64,000 nt of DNA from Piscicola geometra (GCA_943735955.1 OX030967.1:1107181-1171180); one strand, 5' to 3'; numbered from the stretch's first letter, positions 32,806 through 44,586 are shown. Made by a program: numbers and translations. Notes: a model not told the origin generated them from the sequence alone.

Positions 32806-34220
32806 TTCAATTAATCAATAAATCAATCACAACTATTTTTATCGAATTAAAAAGCGCTTTCAAATAAATTTGTCAATTAAAACCGGTTTTATACCCTTTC
32901 CAATAAATGTATATATTAGAACTGTTCCAAAATCAAGAATTTTAATCGCCGTTAATCGTTCAAATAATCATTTTAATCGTGCGCTAATCGTATTTTAACA
33001 CAATTTTTTTAGCATATTTGACATTAGTACAAATAAGTAGTTAGATTTTTTCTTTTTAAAAATGCAATAAAACTTTTATCCGAATTTTTTCTAAAAGTAA
33101 TCCACATTTTGAAGAAAAAAATCCATAAATGATAAAAAATGCAAGTGTCACACATCCTTGTTGAACAAGTTACTCAAGCAAACAAGTTTTTCAACAATAG
33201 TTGGATCTAAAGAGACTCTTTTCTTGCTAGCTATGTGTTCTGACAAGCTGAATAGACATTCACATGGAACTGTACTTGCAGAAGAAGAAATGTACTTTCT
33301 TGACAGTTTCGCAAGAACCGGATATGTCCCTTTGTGTTGTTGCCACCAAACAAGAGGACAATTATCAAAGCCCATCTTAGATTCTTTTCTATAACGTTTA
33401 ATGATTGACTTAGTAATCATGGAGGTATCTTCTTTTGATTGATGAAGGCTGTATAGTTTTTGAAGTTTTCTTTTCTTCTTTTAGTTTCGTTAAATCTTTC
33501 ATTTATTTTAAAACACAATTTTTTTTTAAATCAGGAGTTTAATGATGTGGCAATTCTTGACCTTTGGATATTCAGATTATTCATTATCTGCTTCAAATTA
33601 GGAAGACATTTTGTGTGTGAAACGAATGACATAAGTTGGATCATCTTCTGAAGTGCATATTTCTTTTGTAAAGTGACAAATTACAAGTAACTCTATTAAA
33701 GATTTTAAGTATTTTTCGCCCCCTAGAAGTTCTGTTGCAAATCTTCAAGAAATTATAAGCTTTTTGATGACATTCAATCTTTCCCATTTGTTTGTTGACA
33801 GTAAGTTAGGAGTGTTTATATTCACTTGCTGACAATGTAGCCTAAACAACAACAAAGACAGTTCAATTTGGATAAATTTTCAAATGCGTTGGTTTTTATA
33901 AAACGCGTTAAAATATTTCACCGCGTTAAAAAGTTTAACGGTCGTTAATTAAGTAACTTAATAATCGAAAGTAAACGTAGATTAAAGCTCAGCTCTAGTA
34001 TATATATTAATTTAAATTTAAAAAATAATCAACCTTAATAATCCAACCTCACTCACATCTCTATGATCATTGTCTTTACCATTACAATACTTAATCATCA
34101 CCACAGTACCAAAATTTCTACTACAGCATATGCATCACCACATCATCTTTATAACCACAAAACATAATCATCATACTTTTTAATCTTTTTGCCACTGGCT
34201 TTTATTCAGATACTTTTCAG
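32806..34220 (-). mobile_element. Family X long SINE, minus copy split by a hAT element
   Basis: Starts (TCAA)n, ACAACTATTTTTATCGAATT, AAAAAGCGCTTTCAAATAAA; resumes after the hAT with TAATCAACCTTAATAATCCA and an A/C-rich CATCACCACAGTACC stretch to about 34200. Collinear with 51246-51865. Confidence 0.85.
32917..33997 (-). mobile_element. hAT transposon with transposase C-terminus
   Basis: Perfect 8-bp duplication GTATATAT at 32909-32916 and 33998-34005; ends TAGAACTG and AGCTCTA. Minus frame 33148-33420 encodes CPLVWWQQHKGTYPVLAKLS, RKYISSSASTVPCECLFSLS and KKRVSLDPTIVEKLVCL, the hAT C-terminal dimerisation domain of ZBED-like transposases. Nested in a family X SINE. The rest of the transposase is not recognisable. 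Confidence 0.92.
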
Positions 34221-34269
34221 TATATGTAATAGATCAATTAAGTTTTGAAAAATATCATCAGGTGAATAT

Positions 34270-35740
34270 TTTTTTAAATAGTCTTTATTGATCACGGTTT
34301 GACAGACGCAGGCCATGTTACATGTTGCATAAGATACTAGATAATAGTAGATAATTATAGGATACTGATGCTAATGATAATGGTTTGAAAAAAGATTACT
34401 ACTAGACAAAGGATATGGTGAATAGGTAATAATTAAGTAGATAAATAGGTAATAAGAATCAGAGATGATAATATAAATATAAATGTAAATTATAGAATGT
34501 GATATTTAAGAAGACGAGGGAGGAATGTTTTACTTTCGAGCGTAGTATATATAGGGGTATCAAAATTGTGTTTACGGGGTCTTAAGTTATGAGTCTATTT
34601 TTTAAGGGGGGGTAAGAAATGGTGAAGAACGTGGTCAAAGTTAGTAGATATTTTAAAGAATAGTTTGGTGTCAAAAGTGGTAAACATAGAAGTGATAGAT
34701 GGGTAGAGAGAAGGAAGGTAGTTAAGTCTTATGAGTTTATTAATTAGGGACTGGAGTTGCTTAATGTGAGGCTGACTAGCAAAACCAGACCAAGAAAGAG
34801 CTGCATACTTAAGGTGAGAGATAATGAGGGACTCAGTGATGTCAAAGAGTTTGGCACCAAAGAGTCCATGGGAACGGATTGTTTTGATGGCATGAAAAGT
34901 TTGAAAGCCTTTATTGATAATGTGATCTATGTGTGGTGAAATGTTAAGGGTGTCAGTGAATGTGATACCTAAGATAGTGAGTTTGATAATGCGTTGAATG
35001 GAAGGATGTAAAGTTGGTGGTGTGATGCGTTTCTAACTATTATGGACTATGAGTTCAAATGATTTTTTGAAGTTGAGTGAGAGATTACTGAGCTTGGCCC
35101 ACTTAGAGAGGGATTCAAGCTCTGATTGGATAGTGTGGGTGTTAGATGATGGAATAATGAGATGGGGAGCGGGGATGGCATAGATGGTAGACGTCGGACT
35201 TGCAACATAAAGGTTGCCTGTTCGAATCCTTGACGAGCAACCGTGAACTATCATATACCTAGTGTATATGATGCGGTGTTTGCGACGTATGCATTGAGAG
35301 ATGTGTACGTCGTGTGGAGTGGCGCCTCGGCGCATTAGAACCATGGTTCTCAGAACCATTGTAACATGGCCTGCGTCTGTCAAGCTGTGAACGATAAAGA
35401 CAAAAAAAAAAGATGTCGTCAGGGAATTTTAAAATATAATTAGAAGGGTGATAGGGTTGAAGTGAAGAGGCGTTGATTATAAAGGTAGATGGACCAAGAA
35501 CTGAGCCTTGGACCACGCTAGAGTTGATGGGAAGGATACTAGAAAGTTGATTTAAAAAAATGGTGGAATGTGATCGGTTGGAAAGGAATGAAATGAGAAG
35601 GTTATATATGTTGTCATCAAGAAGAAGAAGTGCAAGATTGGAGGCGAGGGTATGGTGATCAAGAGTGTCAAAGGCTTAAGTAAAGTCAAGAGCAATAAGG
35701 ATATATGCGTATAGTTCGTAAACATTTTTACCATTCATTT
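34270..35740 (-). mobile_element. LINE 3' half (partner of the tRNA-derived SINE)
   Basis: Minus-strand frames give AFDTLDHHTLASNLALLLLD, SILPINSSVVQGSVLGPSTF, YILKFPDDI (degraded YADD), SELESLSKWAKLSNLSLNFK, then further RT-distal sequence to a 3' end that reads TGTAACATGGCCTGCGTCTG...AATAAAGAC. It is interrupted at about 35168-35412 by a SINE with the same 3' sequence. Confidence 0.85.
35168..35412 (+). mobile_element. tRNA-derived SINE
   Basis: A tRNA-like head: GGCATAGATGGTAGACGTCG (A-box-like) and TGTTCGAATCC (B-box) about 45 bp apart. A body with TATATGATGCGGTGTTTGCG and GGCGCATTAGAACCATGGTT follows, then a tail TGTAACATGGCCTGCGTCTG...CGATAAAGAC and poly(A). The tail matches the 3' end of the LINE it sits in. 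Confidence 0.9.
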
Positions 35741-36204
35741 AGACTTTAATAACTTTTATCACATGTTGAATTAGATCTTATTTCAATGACATTTTCAAGA
35801 TAAAGTATCCCATCATCCGTTGTTGTCTTGAAGGAAAATTCTGTATCCTGAAGTGAGCTCAGATAAGATTAATTGATAGGAAACAATTGAAAACAATTTC
35901 AATTGAGATAAGGTACTCTTCATAAGCAGAATGAAAAATTGTAATTGATCAGTTTTTATAGAAAAAATGAAGTTATTTATAATACTGTGTTTTTTTGCTG
36001 TCGGTAGGTGGCATTTTTCAATTTGAATTTATTAACCTTTATTGACACAACCTTCCCAAAGTGGCAAATATCTTAAAGTTTTTAAGTAAAGCGTTTTTGA
36101 AGAAAATTTAGTTTTTAATCTACTCTGAGTCAAGATGTTTGATGTTATTTTAGAAAAAAAGGTAGACATATATTTTGATTTTTCAAAACATTATTTCCGA
36201 CCAA

Positions 36205-38110
36205 TTATATCAATCAATCCAATCACAACTATTTCTATAGCGAATTAACGAATTAAAAAGCGCTTTCAAATAATTTTTTTTAATAAAACCGGTTTTATAC
36301 CCCTTCCAATATATGTCAGGGGGAGGGGATTAATTATCGATTTTTAAATTTCAAAACGTTTACTTAGGACATGTTCATCACTAACAATACAAGAAGTTTA
36401 ACACAAAAATTAAATTTTTATATCAAAAATAACCTCTCCCTCCCACTCGCGATTGAAAAAACACACACAAAATGGGAGATGTTAAACTTTTTGTTTACTA
36501 GAAAACACATTTTTTCAAACATTTTGAAACGTTCTTGTTTTTATATGTATTTCAATCGTTCTTGGTTAATACTCTCATTTTCAAAAAATGTAAAACTTTT
36601 TTTTAGTGAAAGGATCAATTTTTGATTTTAACAGGCATAAAAGTTTATGTTTTTTTCGCTTCTTTCTATAAAACAGCTTTTTTAGTTTTTGCTTTAAAAA
36701 ACCTAGTTTCCTTTTCTTTACTTTAGTCAAGTTTTGACTGATTTTTTGCCTGACCCGTTGCTATGAAGCCTCCGAAAGACGGAATCTGTCCATCTCTGGG
36801 CTGCTGGCTCTTTTATAGGATGATAGATCTACTGACTGCATTCAATTTACTAGTTTCTTCAGTCTATGGTTCACCTTACCACACTGCCTCTCCATTCTAA
36901 GGTTGTAAACAAAAGTTTCATCGCTTTCAGAAGCCTGCTCATTGATTGGGTACTTCATAGGTAAGACCTCTTTATCAATGTTCGAGTCTTTCTTTTGCCT
37001 ATCTAAAACCGCCTTGAGAAGGGGCTGAATAATAAAAATTAACTTATAGATTTACTCCAAATGCTCAATTGCTGCTTCTGACACCCCATTTGCACATCCA
37101 AGCCGAAAAACACCACCAGAACAACTTGAAATAGGGAGGTTCCATAACTTCTCTTACTAGACAGGCTAGGCAATTATTTATCTGTGGAGTTTAGCTTGAG
37201 AACTCAGTGAGATCATCAAAGTTGTGTATACGTATTGTTGTTGTTATGAAAAAACCTGAATTTTGTATTTTGGTAAAAAAACAGTCCACTGGATACCATT
37301 ATTTACTCAAGGTAGAGGAGAAACTCATTGAATCGGTTCTATGGTTTGGCTGAGCTCAGGAGCCACCAGCTGAAGACACATGTCAAGTGCATGTCCAACT
37401 ACACTTTTATTTTTTCTATAAACGTATATTTTCACCATAAAACTTTGTAAAACGTTATATATCTTTATATCCGTTTCAACCAATTGGAGAACTTTATTCA
37501 TGCCACTGCTGAAGCCCAGTGTAGTGTGAGCGGCACAAATATTTTTTTATAATATTTATACTATTATATTATTTCAAGAATTATATTGAGTACCTTATTA
37601 TCGTAAAATTAAATTATCTAATGATTTATTTTTACTTGAAAATGTTGAGACTTGAGCCTAAATCTCGATTTAGTTTTTTGGAGGGTGGGGTTTCCTTAAA
37701 AGTACTAACTTCCAATAATAAATATTCATGAAATAACCTAATGAACAAATAAACGTAACGATTTTCCGATTTTTAGATTTTTTGCCTACTTATGCCCCCC
37801 CTAATATCTAAATTTGAATAAAAAACAATCAAGCTTAATAATCCAACCTCACACACATCACCATGATCATTCAAAGTCTTTGCCAACACTGGAACTGTTG
37901 TTGTTGTGGGAAGTTTTTTTTTTCGCAGCTCACTTGATTCCTTGAGGCCATCGTGGTTTGCTGCGGCTATTCATTGACAGACTCAAAACATTCACACACA
38001 TAAATTCTTATTAATAATATTTAATTTTTATTCAACTTTAAGATTTTAAAATACTATACCCAAAACCGTTTATTCGACAAATTTATTTGAGCAGCTACCT
38101 CATCCTAGGA
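36205..38110 (-). mobile_element. Family X long SINE, minus copy split by a hAT relic
   Basis: Left part: ACAACTATTTCTATAGCGAA...AAAAGCGCTTTCAAATAATT and CCTTCCAATATATG. Right part resumes ATATCTAAATTTGAATAAAA, ACAATCAAGCTTAATAATCC and continues through the GCTGCGGCTATTCATTGACA core to TTTATTTGAGCAGCTACC. Collinear with 51246-51865. Confidence 0.85.
36316..37802 (-). mobile_element. hAT-like transposon relic
   Basis: Interrupts a family X SINE; ends TCAGGGGGAGGGG and TATGCCCCCCCT; flanks AATATATG and AATATCTA (6/8). Minus-strand traces near 37390-37530 include a CAAHTTLGFSSGMNKVLQLV-like segment and VGHALDMCLQLVAPELSQTI, resembling the C.AH.L....... block of hAT transposases. The rest is unrecognised. 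Confidence 0.6.
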
Positions 38111-38212
38111 GACCTCATTGGATGAGGTTTCCTAGGATGAGGTTTTTAGGATTGGGTCTTCTAGGATGAGGTTTTTAGGATTGGGTCTTCTAGGATGAGG
38201 TCTTCTCTGCTT
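38099..38212. repeat. Short tandem repeat, TAGGATGAGGTTTTTAGGAT unit
   Basis: Two to three copies of a unit of about 29 bp (TAGGATGAGGTTTTTAGGAT plus TGGGTCTTC), preceded by a small palindrome-like CTCATCC...GGATGAGG. 38215-38740 after it is AT-rich without a recognised feature. Confidence 0.75.
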
Positions 38213-38779
38213 GGAAGTAATTTTTAATCTATAATACAAATTATGTTGTTATCTAATGCTTTTCTTTACGATTTCTCCTTTCTATGCAATATTTTTTGGG
38301 TTTTGTTTCATTTTTGTAACTTTTTAATAAGAGTAACCCAACGTTCTACTTTGGGAACATATGTTTAAAATCTTTAAAAACTGTAATTTTTGTAATTTAA
38401 AAAAAAATCTTTTAATTGAATCGAAATGGTTACTTGATGAAAAAATAATTATTGTATGTTGACTAAAAAAGGATGCGAGAAAATAAAGGTTAATCTAGAT
38501 ATTTAAAAGATGTCGTTTCAGTGTTTCAATATTCATCTTTGAAGAATCTGGAAAAGTAGTTTTTCCTCATTAATTCATTAATTTTCACACCACTACTTTT
38601 TTTAATCTTTTGTCATCCTTCTCAACCCACATTATCTTTTTTTATCTACTCTCTTTTTTAAACCATATTTTCCAGCTTTTATCTTACAACCAAACAAACT
38701 CAAAACTAAGCTATCAACACCAAAGCCATCATCCACTCTCAAACATGTTGACCAACCAGCGACTCATTCCTACACCCAG

Positions 38780-38962
38780 TAGTATCATGTGCTCCAGAGC
38801 AGCAGATTGTGGGAGGGCAGGTTGCGGCCAAGGGAGCATGGGCATGGAATGTGGCGCTGTTCAAAAAAGACAAATTCACGTGCGGTGCCAGTCTCTTGAG
38901 CCCCACTGCTGCTCTCACGGCTGCTCACTGCGTCACTGATTCTGCGTTAGTTGCGCTTGGAG
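38780..38962 (+). CDS. Serine protease exon with IVGG and catalytic His
   Basis: CACCCAG|TAGTATCA starts the exon in phase 1. The frame gives VSCAPEQQIVGGQVAAKGAW, then TCGASLLSPTAALTAAHCVT. IVGG is the new N-terminus after activation; H of TAAHC is the triad base. The donor is GGAG|GTTTAT. Confidence 0.88.
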
Positions 38963-41445
38963 GTTTATATTGAGGGTCAATTTATTTATTTGAAAAATAA
39001 ACTTTTCAAACGTCATTTGGCCCATAGTGTAAGAAATTTGATTTTCTAGGAAATCATGTGAATCTAATGAACTGTCAATCAATCAATCATTAATTATTTG
39101 TATAGCGCCCTACTAATGGAACAAAAGCGTAATTATAATATTATTTTCAACCATACATAATTTAGATTTTAAATTTATATAAATTGTATCACTCCATAAA
39201 TTCTTTCAAGCCAAATTCTCATTACCGATTCTTTTTTTTTTAATTTCAACATTTAAAATTTATTTAGATTTTACAGTAATAGTTCTGATTAAAAAGATTC
39301 AATTTTTAATTAGGAAGATTTTTCCTTTCAAATGATTTTCATAAGATCCTTCACTCACCCTCTCACCTTAGTCACTCCATGCATCCTTCACACATAAATG
39401 TGATCTTGATTGGCGCTTTGACACGACAGAGAATTGTATGCCATCAGAGTCGGCTCGAACCTTCTCGATGCTAACTGCACCAAAGGGGAATGCTTCTACA
39501 GAGAATTAGTGAGCATCAAAAAGGTTTGTGTGGGCGCGTTTGTGACTTTTCAACCCAAAAGTTTATCCTAGTTGTTGTGCTTTGTGAAAGTGTTTAAAAT
39601 ATGATTATAAAGCCCTATTTAAATTTCTATTCACGCCAACACCGCAAGCATAAACCACACAAAACTTAACACACCCAACCACAGTAGACCATCACTACAT
39701 TGCAAAACACTAAAAAAGATTAAAATCTTTCTATAAACACTAGAATATCAACAATCTTGCCCTTACCAAACTCCCTTTGCCACCACAGCATCCCAAGTTT
39801 GTAGGCTCTGTTATTTTGGGTGCTCCTAACGATGTAGCTGTTATCAAATGGAGGGAGCCAATCCCTGAGGTTATGTTGATGATTAAGTTGCTGCTGGTGA
39901 TAATGATGATGAAAATTAAGATAGTGATGATTATATTGTCTGACTGAAGAGGCACTATGGAAAAAAGTTGATTCAATAAGAAATCAGTGGCATTGCACCA
40001 TATGTTGCAACTGCCGTCGTATATGACTAAGAAGCTGTGAATTTTTACAATATTGTATATTAATTGATAAGAAATTTAAGTTATAAAGCTTCAATGAAAA
40101 AATAATAAATGAGTTTTCGTTCCAATGAATATATCTTGAAGTATCACTTCTGATCACGACGGAACAACACTGCAGACTTCCGGCGAGCTCAACGTCAAGT
40201 ACATCGAGAGAACCAATAGGGCTGAGTTGGAAGGCAAGAAGTGCTACATCACTGGCTGGGGTAGACTCTCTGGTGAGTGCTGTCATTGGTCAGTTGAACA
40301 TTAGTAGAAAAGTCATTATTTTTATTAAATGATGTAGTACTTTCAATTCTTACTTGCATCGGGGGATTTACTTTTTGGTTTCAGATGTCTGGTTCTCTAT
40401 AAAAATCTCTCAACCACCAATGCTAAAATTGAATGCTCGACAATATTTCTGATGCTTTATTTTGTTTGTTTCAATTAAATACAAATTAGAATAAGGAACA
40501 TTATACAAAAGTTAACATTAAAATTGAATTCAAATTTGCCAACTAAAATAGACTATTCGAAATTTAAAAAGATCGTTATGACGTTTCGACTTTCTTGAAT
40601 CCTTTAAAATATTTATATTTAAAATTTAAAATATTTATTCAATTTAAAGTTCAAATTGAATAAATATTTTAAATATAAATATATTTATCTAAAATTCAGG
40701 TAATGGTTTAAGTCCCAACAATCTAATGGAGGCCAAAATTGGTGCCATCTCCTTTGAACTCTGTAGGGACTACTGGAACCAGGTTTCTCATGTTTATTAC
40801 GACTCTAAATAAATATATGTTTTCTAGATATTTCAATTATAAATATATTGTTTTTCTCTAGTTGAGCTGTGTTTTTTGACTGCTTCTATAAAATTCTCAA
40901 GAAAATAATAGTTTAAGCGAAAAAGAATATAGATATTTCTACCGGCTCGACAATGGATGAGAACGGCAGAGTCATGATCAAAAAGTTACACCATGAAATA
41001 CACCAACCAGGTGAACGAAGGTCACGTCTGTCTGCTGGACTTGCCATACTTGCAGACGAGTGGATGTAGAGTGAGTCACTTCAGAAATTCTTTAAATAAA
41101 AAACACTACATGCTATTGGAGTCACTAATGCTTTTAACATCACCACAACTTCCATCAACAACACTACAACTCCAAACAACACCACAACATCCAACAACAA
41201 CACCACAACATCAAACAACAACACCACAACTTCCTAAAACAACAAAACCAATGCACTCAGCAACACCACCACCACCACAACAGGGAGACAGTGGTGGTCC
41301 TTTCGTGTGTGAGTTTGAAGAGGGCAGATGGGAGCTGGTGGGTTTGACGTCGTGGGGCACTAGAACATGTACACCCACCCTGCCCGTTGTCTACACCAGA
41401 GTCAGCTACTTCAAACAGTGGATTGACCGGGCGTTGAGGGACTAG
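38780..41445 (+). CDS. Chymotrypsin-family (S1A) serine protease, 5' partial gene
   Basis: Seven exons with consistent phases: 38780-38962, 39432-39523, 39789-39869, 40176-40272, 40700-40782, 41011-41070 and 41284-41445. Visible in order: a propeptide Cys (VSCAPEQQ), activation site IVGG, TAAHC (catalytic His), NDVAVIK (catalytic Asp), GWG, and GDSGGP (catalytic Ser), then LTSWG and VVYTRVSYFKQWI before TAG. The triad is complete, so an active secreted endopeptidase is inferred. The residue six before the active Ser is Ser, not Asp, arguing against trypsin specificity. The signal-peptide exon was not found and probably lies upstream of 38780. (TTGA)n LINE tail sequence lies in the first intron at 39077-39135. 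Confidence 0.93.
39432..40272 (+). CDS. Serine protease middle exons (catalytic Asp, GWG)
   Basis: 39432-39523 gives LYAIRVGSNLLDANCTKGEC; 39789-39869 gives HPKFVGSVILGAPNDVAVIK with the triad Asp; 40176-40272 gives KKCYITGWGRLS. Acceptors are CAGAG, CACAG and TGCAG; donors AAG|GTTTGT, GAG|GTTATG and CTG|GTGAGT. Confidence 0.9.
41011..41445 (+). CDS. Serine protease last exons (catalytic Ser)
   Basis: 41011-41070 gives VNEGHVCLLDLPYLQTSGCR. After an intron ending in a CA-rich tract, 41284-41445 gives GDSGGPFVCEFEEGRW, LVGLTSWGTRTCTP and the terminal helix SYFKQWIDRALRD. The exon junction falls immediately before GDSGGP. Confidence 0.93.
   Translation: MNEGHVCLLDLPYLQTSGCRVSHFRNSLNKKHYMLLESLMLLTSPQLPSTTLQLQTTPQHPTTTPQHQTTTPQLPKTTKPMHSATPPPPQQGDSGGPFVCEFEEGRWELVGLTSWGTRTCTPTLPVVYTRVSYFKQWIDRALRD
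41120..41282. repeat. CAACACCACAA low-complexity tract before acceptor
   Basis: Imperfect CAACAACACCACAACATC repeats up to the acceptor ACAACAG at 41283. It stays open in frame but is not conserved and is interpreted as intron. Confidence 0.85.
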
Positions 41446-42139
41446 AACTGAGTGGAAAAGAGTGTTGTCGCTTGGATACAGTGTTGAAATAATAATTGGA
41501 GAAATGTAATTATTGAAATGTGAAAATGGACAAACTGTCTTGTGGAGGATTTATGTATTAATTTTTATTAAAACCAATAAGGCTTTACAGAAAATATGAG
41601 TTAACTTGAATGTGTGGTTGTTCATAACACATTCACTTTAAACGCACGTACCTCAGGTACCGAAAAATTACAAACATAATACAATACCACGGGGATTATT
41701 ATTACGAAGTGAAAAACAAACGAGGACTACACGTTGATGAGTAGTTATACAATATAAGTAATAATAACCCAGTAAGAGTATATGGGTCAATCCAGATTCG
41801 AATACAGAGATTCGATTTTCAGTGTCTTTTTTTTAAAGAACAGAGGATTCAATAAAAAAGTGAATTAATTTATTGTGAAGAAAATGAATTAAAGAATATG
41901 AACTATGTGACATTTTACTAGAATTATTAAAATATTATACTTTCTAGCTATTTAAAATAGTCATAAAACGCATGTCCTACATATTTAAAAATCTTTAATT
42001 ATATAAATTTAATATATAGGTTTTATCTATTAATTAGTCTTCTTCGATCCTTTTACTGAAAATTAAGAAGTTGACAATTGTTAAAAAAATGAAAGTATCA
42101 ACCAAGAAAGATTAAATATATATAACAACAACAAAGTTT

Positions 42140-42345
42140 CACAAAGTTGAAAAAATGTGTTTTCTAGTGAATAAAAGGTTTAACATCTCCCATTTTGGGT
42201 GTTTTTTTTCAATTGCGGGTGGGGAGAGGGCTATTTTTGACATAAAAAAATTATTTTTGTGTCAAACTTCTTGTATTGTTAGTGTTAATCATAGCCTGAG
42301 TAGACGTTTTAAAGTTTTGCAATCGATGATTATGCCCCCTCCTAC
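42140..42345. mobile_element. Fragment of the 36316 hAT-like family (inverted)
   Basis: TTTAACATCTCCCATTTTGG and CAAACTTCTTGTATTGTTAG match 36370-36530 in reverse complement, and GATTATGCCCCCTCCT matches a terminus of that element. The 113-codon open frame beginning at 42155 crosses it and is not considered a gene. 41446-42140 and 42500-43200 are otherwise AT-rich with no gene seen. Confidence 0.7.
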
Positions 42346-43207
42346 TATTAGCTTCAAATCGAACGTAACCAAGATGAATAGCTGTTGGAAAAATCTCTGG
42401 ACTCGTCAAGCTGAATTACAAAACGCAATGACTTTTGTTCTTTTTCAATTAGTTGCTTGCTTTTTAATTTTTGATCTATTTCCTCAATTCTTTTAGCAAA
42501 AAATTAATTAGTTAAAAATTTAAAAAGCGTATAAATATTTTATACAAAACATTTCACGGCCCACTGAACAGAACTCCGCGGACCACCACTTAAGAAAACT
42601 TGATGTAGAGTCTTGCTTGATTTTAAAATGTATCTATAGATGTTTTTTATAACTTTTAAATATTTAGTTGGCTACTTCTCAACATAGAGAATGTTTAACA
42701 AATCATCAGTTCAGCAGTCAAAACTAAAACTGCTATAGCGAACTTATTTAGTCTAATGTTAGATCGATAAACCAGGCTATCAACTATTTTGTCATTTTGG
42801 CTTCCTTTTTAGATTGTGACGGAACCTATAAACTTGTCACACTTGGCTGTCACGCATTGTCTATTCATTCTGCACATGACTTTGCTGACCATTTCAGCTC
42901 TGTTCTGAAAAGCTTTTTTGATTCTAGAAAGCTGTTCTTAAATAGTTAACGTGATGGTGTTGCAAGTAGAATAAAAACTTCAAAGTTTTTCACCACTGTA
43001 CAGTACATGCGTTACGCATGTTACTACCGACAGCATAAAAAAATGAAGAACTTCTAAAAATACTCAAAAAGTGCCGCTACACCAAACCGCAATTCATTTA
43101 TAGATTATTATAGTTTCCTAGCTCTACACATAATCGATAGGCTATTTATTCGTATAGATTCTGGGTTATATATCATAGGCAATTAAACTTTGAAATAGAA
43201 TCTTTTT

Positions 43208-43580
43208 TTATAAATTGTCGTTTTTATTTATTTTTGCTCTTCGGCACTTGAAAATTCGTCGTACAATTTGTGAACACTGCTTGTTCTCGACACATTTGCC
43301 TCCTACCCGCAGCTTGTTTTTGCAGGTTCCATCCAGCTGCCAAACAAATGAGAGGCCGATTTTATGTCAACATTTACAGTTTTGACCCCAGCTTTTGACT
43401 CAATTAAACTATTGTTCAAAAATTTTAGAGAGATTCTAACACTTTGATCAAAACATTTAGAACTCACCGTTTTGCTGCTGGATTTTAAACATACTTTATC
43501 GTCACAAAATTGATAGCTGCGCTGACACTTGGCTTCTTTCGCAAAGCATGTATCAGGTACCCGGTCTGACCTCCAATTTG
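43208..43580 (-). CDS. Small cysteine-rich secreted-type (EB-like) protein, 5' partial
   Basis: Two minus-strand exons in phase 0. The first (about 43580 to 43468) encodes DTCFAKEAKCQRSYQFCDDK and VCLKSSSKT, then donor ACG|GTGAGT. The second (43336-43208, after TTTGGCAG) encodes LDGTCKNKLRVGGKCVENKQ and CSQIVRRIFKCRRA, then TAA. Eight cysteines with G-x-x-C-x5-C spacing resemble EB modules (CP..LR.G..C..D.QC) of nematode and arthropod extracellular proteins. The 5' exon boundary and the signal peptide are not resolved. Function unknown. Confidence 0.6.
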
Positions 43581-43918
43581 AATACGGTAAATAGGCAGTT
43601 ATGATTTTGTTTCATCGAAGTTAGGTAAAAGCCTTTATAACTATAATTATAACTATAACTAATACTTAGAATACATTTTTTTTCTAGAGAAATTGATTCT
43701 TCATTTGTTTTAAAAAGTTATTTAAATTTTTAGTTTTAAAGCATCTATTCATTAGAGTGATTGTCTGATAATTTTACTTGAGGATCTCAAGCTTGCTATA
43801 TCGTAATCTCCATGTATAAGGCGCACTAGCTTTTCGTTTTTGTGTAGTGCCCAGATAGGCAACTGAAGCGCTTTCACTACGTCGTAATCAGACCTGAGTC
43901 AAATTACTTTTTTTAATG

Positions 43919-43995
43919 ACTTGATAGACTGGTAGAAATTACTCAAAAAATTGACTTGATAGACTGGTAGAAATTACTCAAAAAATTGACTTGAA
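43919..43995. repeat. Tandem duplication (about 35 bp)
   Basis: GACTTGATAGACTGGTAGAA plus ATTACTCAAAAAATT occurs twice in a row, with a partial third start at 43988. Confidence 0.9.
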
Positions 43996-44040
43996 ACTGA
44001 CTTCTGTATACAGAAACGACTTGATATGCCAATAAATCAA

Positions 44041-44308
44041 CCGACGTATTGTATCGTTTTGTATCGTATTGTATCGTATTGTATCGTATTATATCGTATT
44101 ATATCGTATTGTATCGTATTGTATCGTATTGTATCGTATTGTATCGTATAGTATCGTATAGTATCGTATTGTATCGTATTGTATCGTATTGTATCGTATT
44201 GTATCGTATTGTATCGTATTGTATCGTATTGTATCGTATAATATCGTATTGTATCGTATTGTATCGTATTGTATCGTATTGTATCGTATTGTATCGTATT
44301 GTATCGTG
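44041..44308. repeat. 10-bp microsatellite GTATCGTATT
   Basis: About 26 copies of GTATCGTATT with occasional GTATCGTATA or ATATCGTATT. Open frames of Tyr/Arg/Ile/Val (plus) and Tyr/Asp/Thr/Ile (minus) over it are artefacts. Confidence 0.97.
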
Positions 44309-44586
44309 CCTAACCAGTAAGGGAAAGTAAGATATCACCGCTCTACCACTAGTCCAGGGTTACGATCTTGCTGCCTTGCAGTCTAGGTTTTGGGTAACCA
44401 AAGGCTAGTGATGGTGTCATGAAAAAAACAATCTGAGCGGAGGGCTTGCAACGCAGCCTCAGTAAATGCGACAAATACAATATCCTTAAAAAAAAATATT
44501 TTGAAATTAATAAAAGTAATATTTAAATTCAAATTTTTTGGTTCATTCTATTTGTTGAGCCGCAAATGTTTCACTCTTCAAGAATC

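Noticed and set aside
35168..35240. tRNA gene
   Set aside because: A and B boxes are present, but no full cloverleaf is seen and the sequence continues into a SINE body with a poly(A) tail. A second copy occurs at 50005.
38610..38939. 109-codon plus frame starting MSSFSTH
   Set aside because: It overlaps the first protease exon in a different frame. The IVGG and TAAHC motifs lie in the other frame.
42155..42496. 113-codon plus frame
   Set aside because: It overlaps a repeat that recurs inverted at 36370-36530 and has no family similarity.
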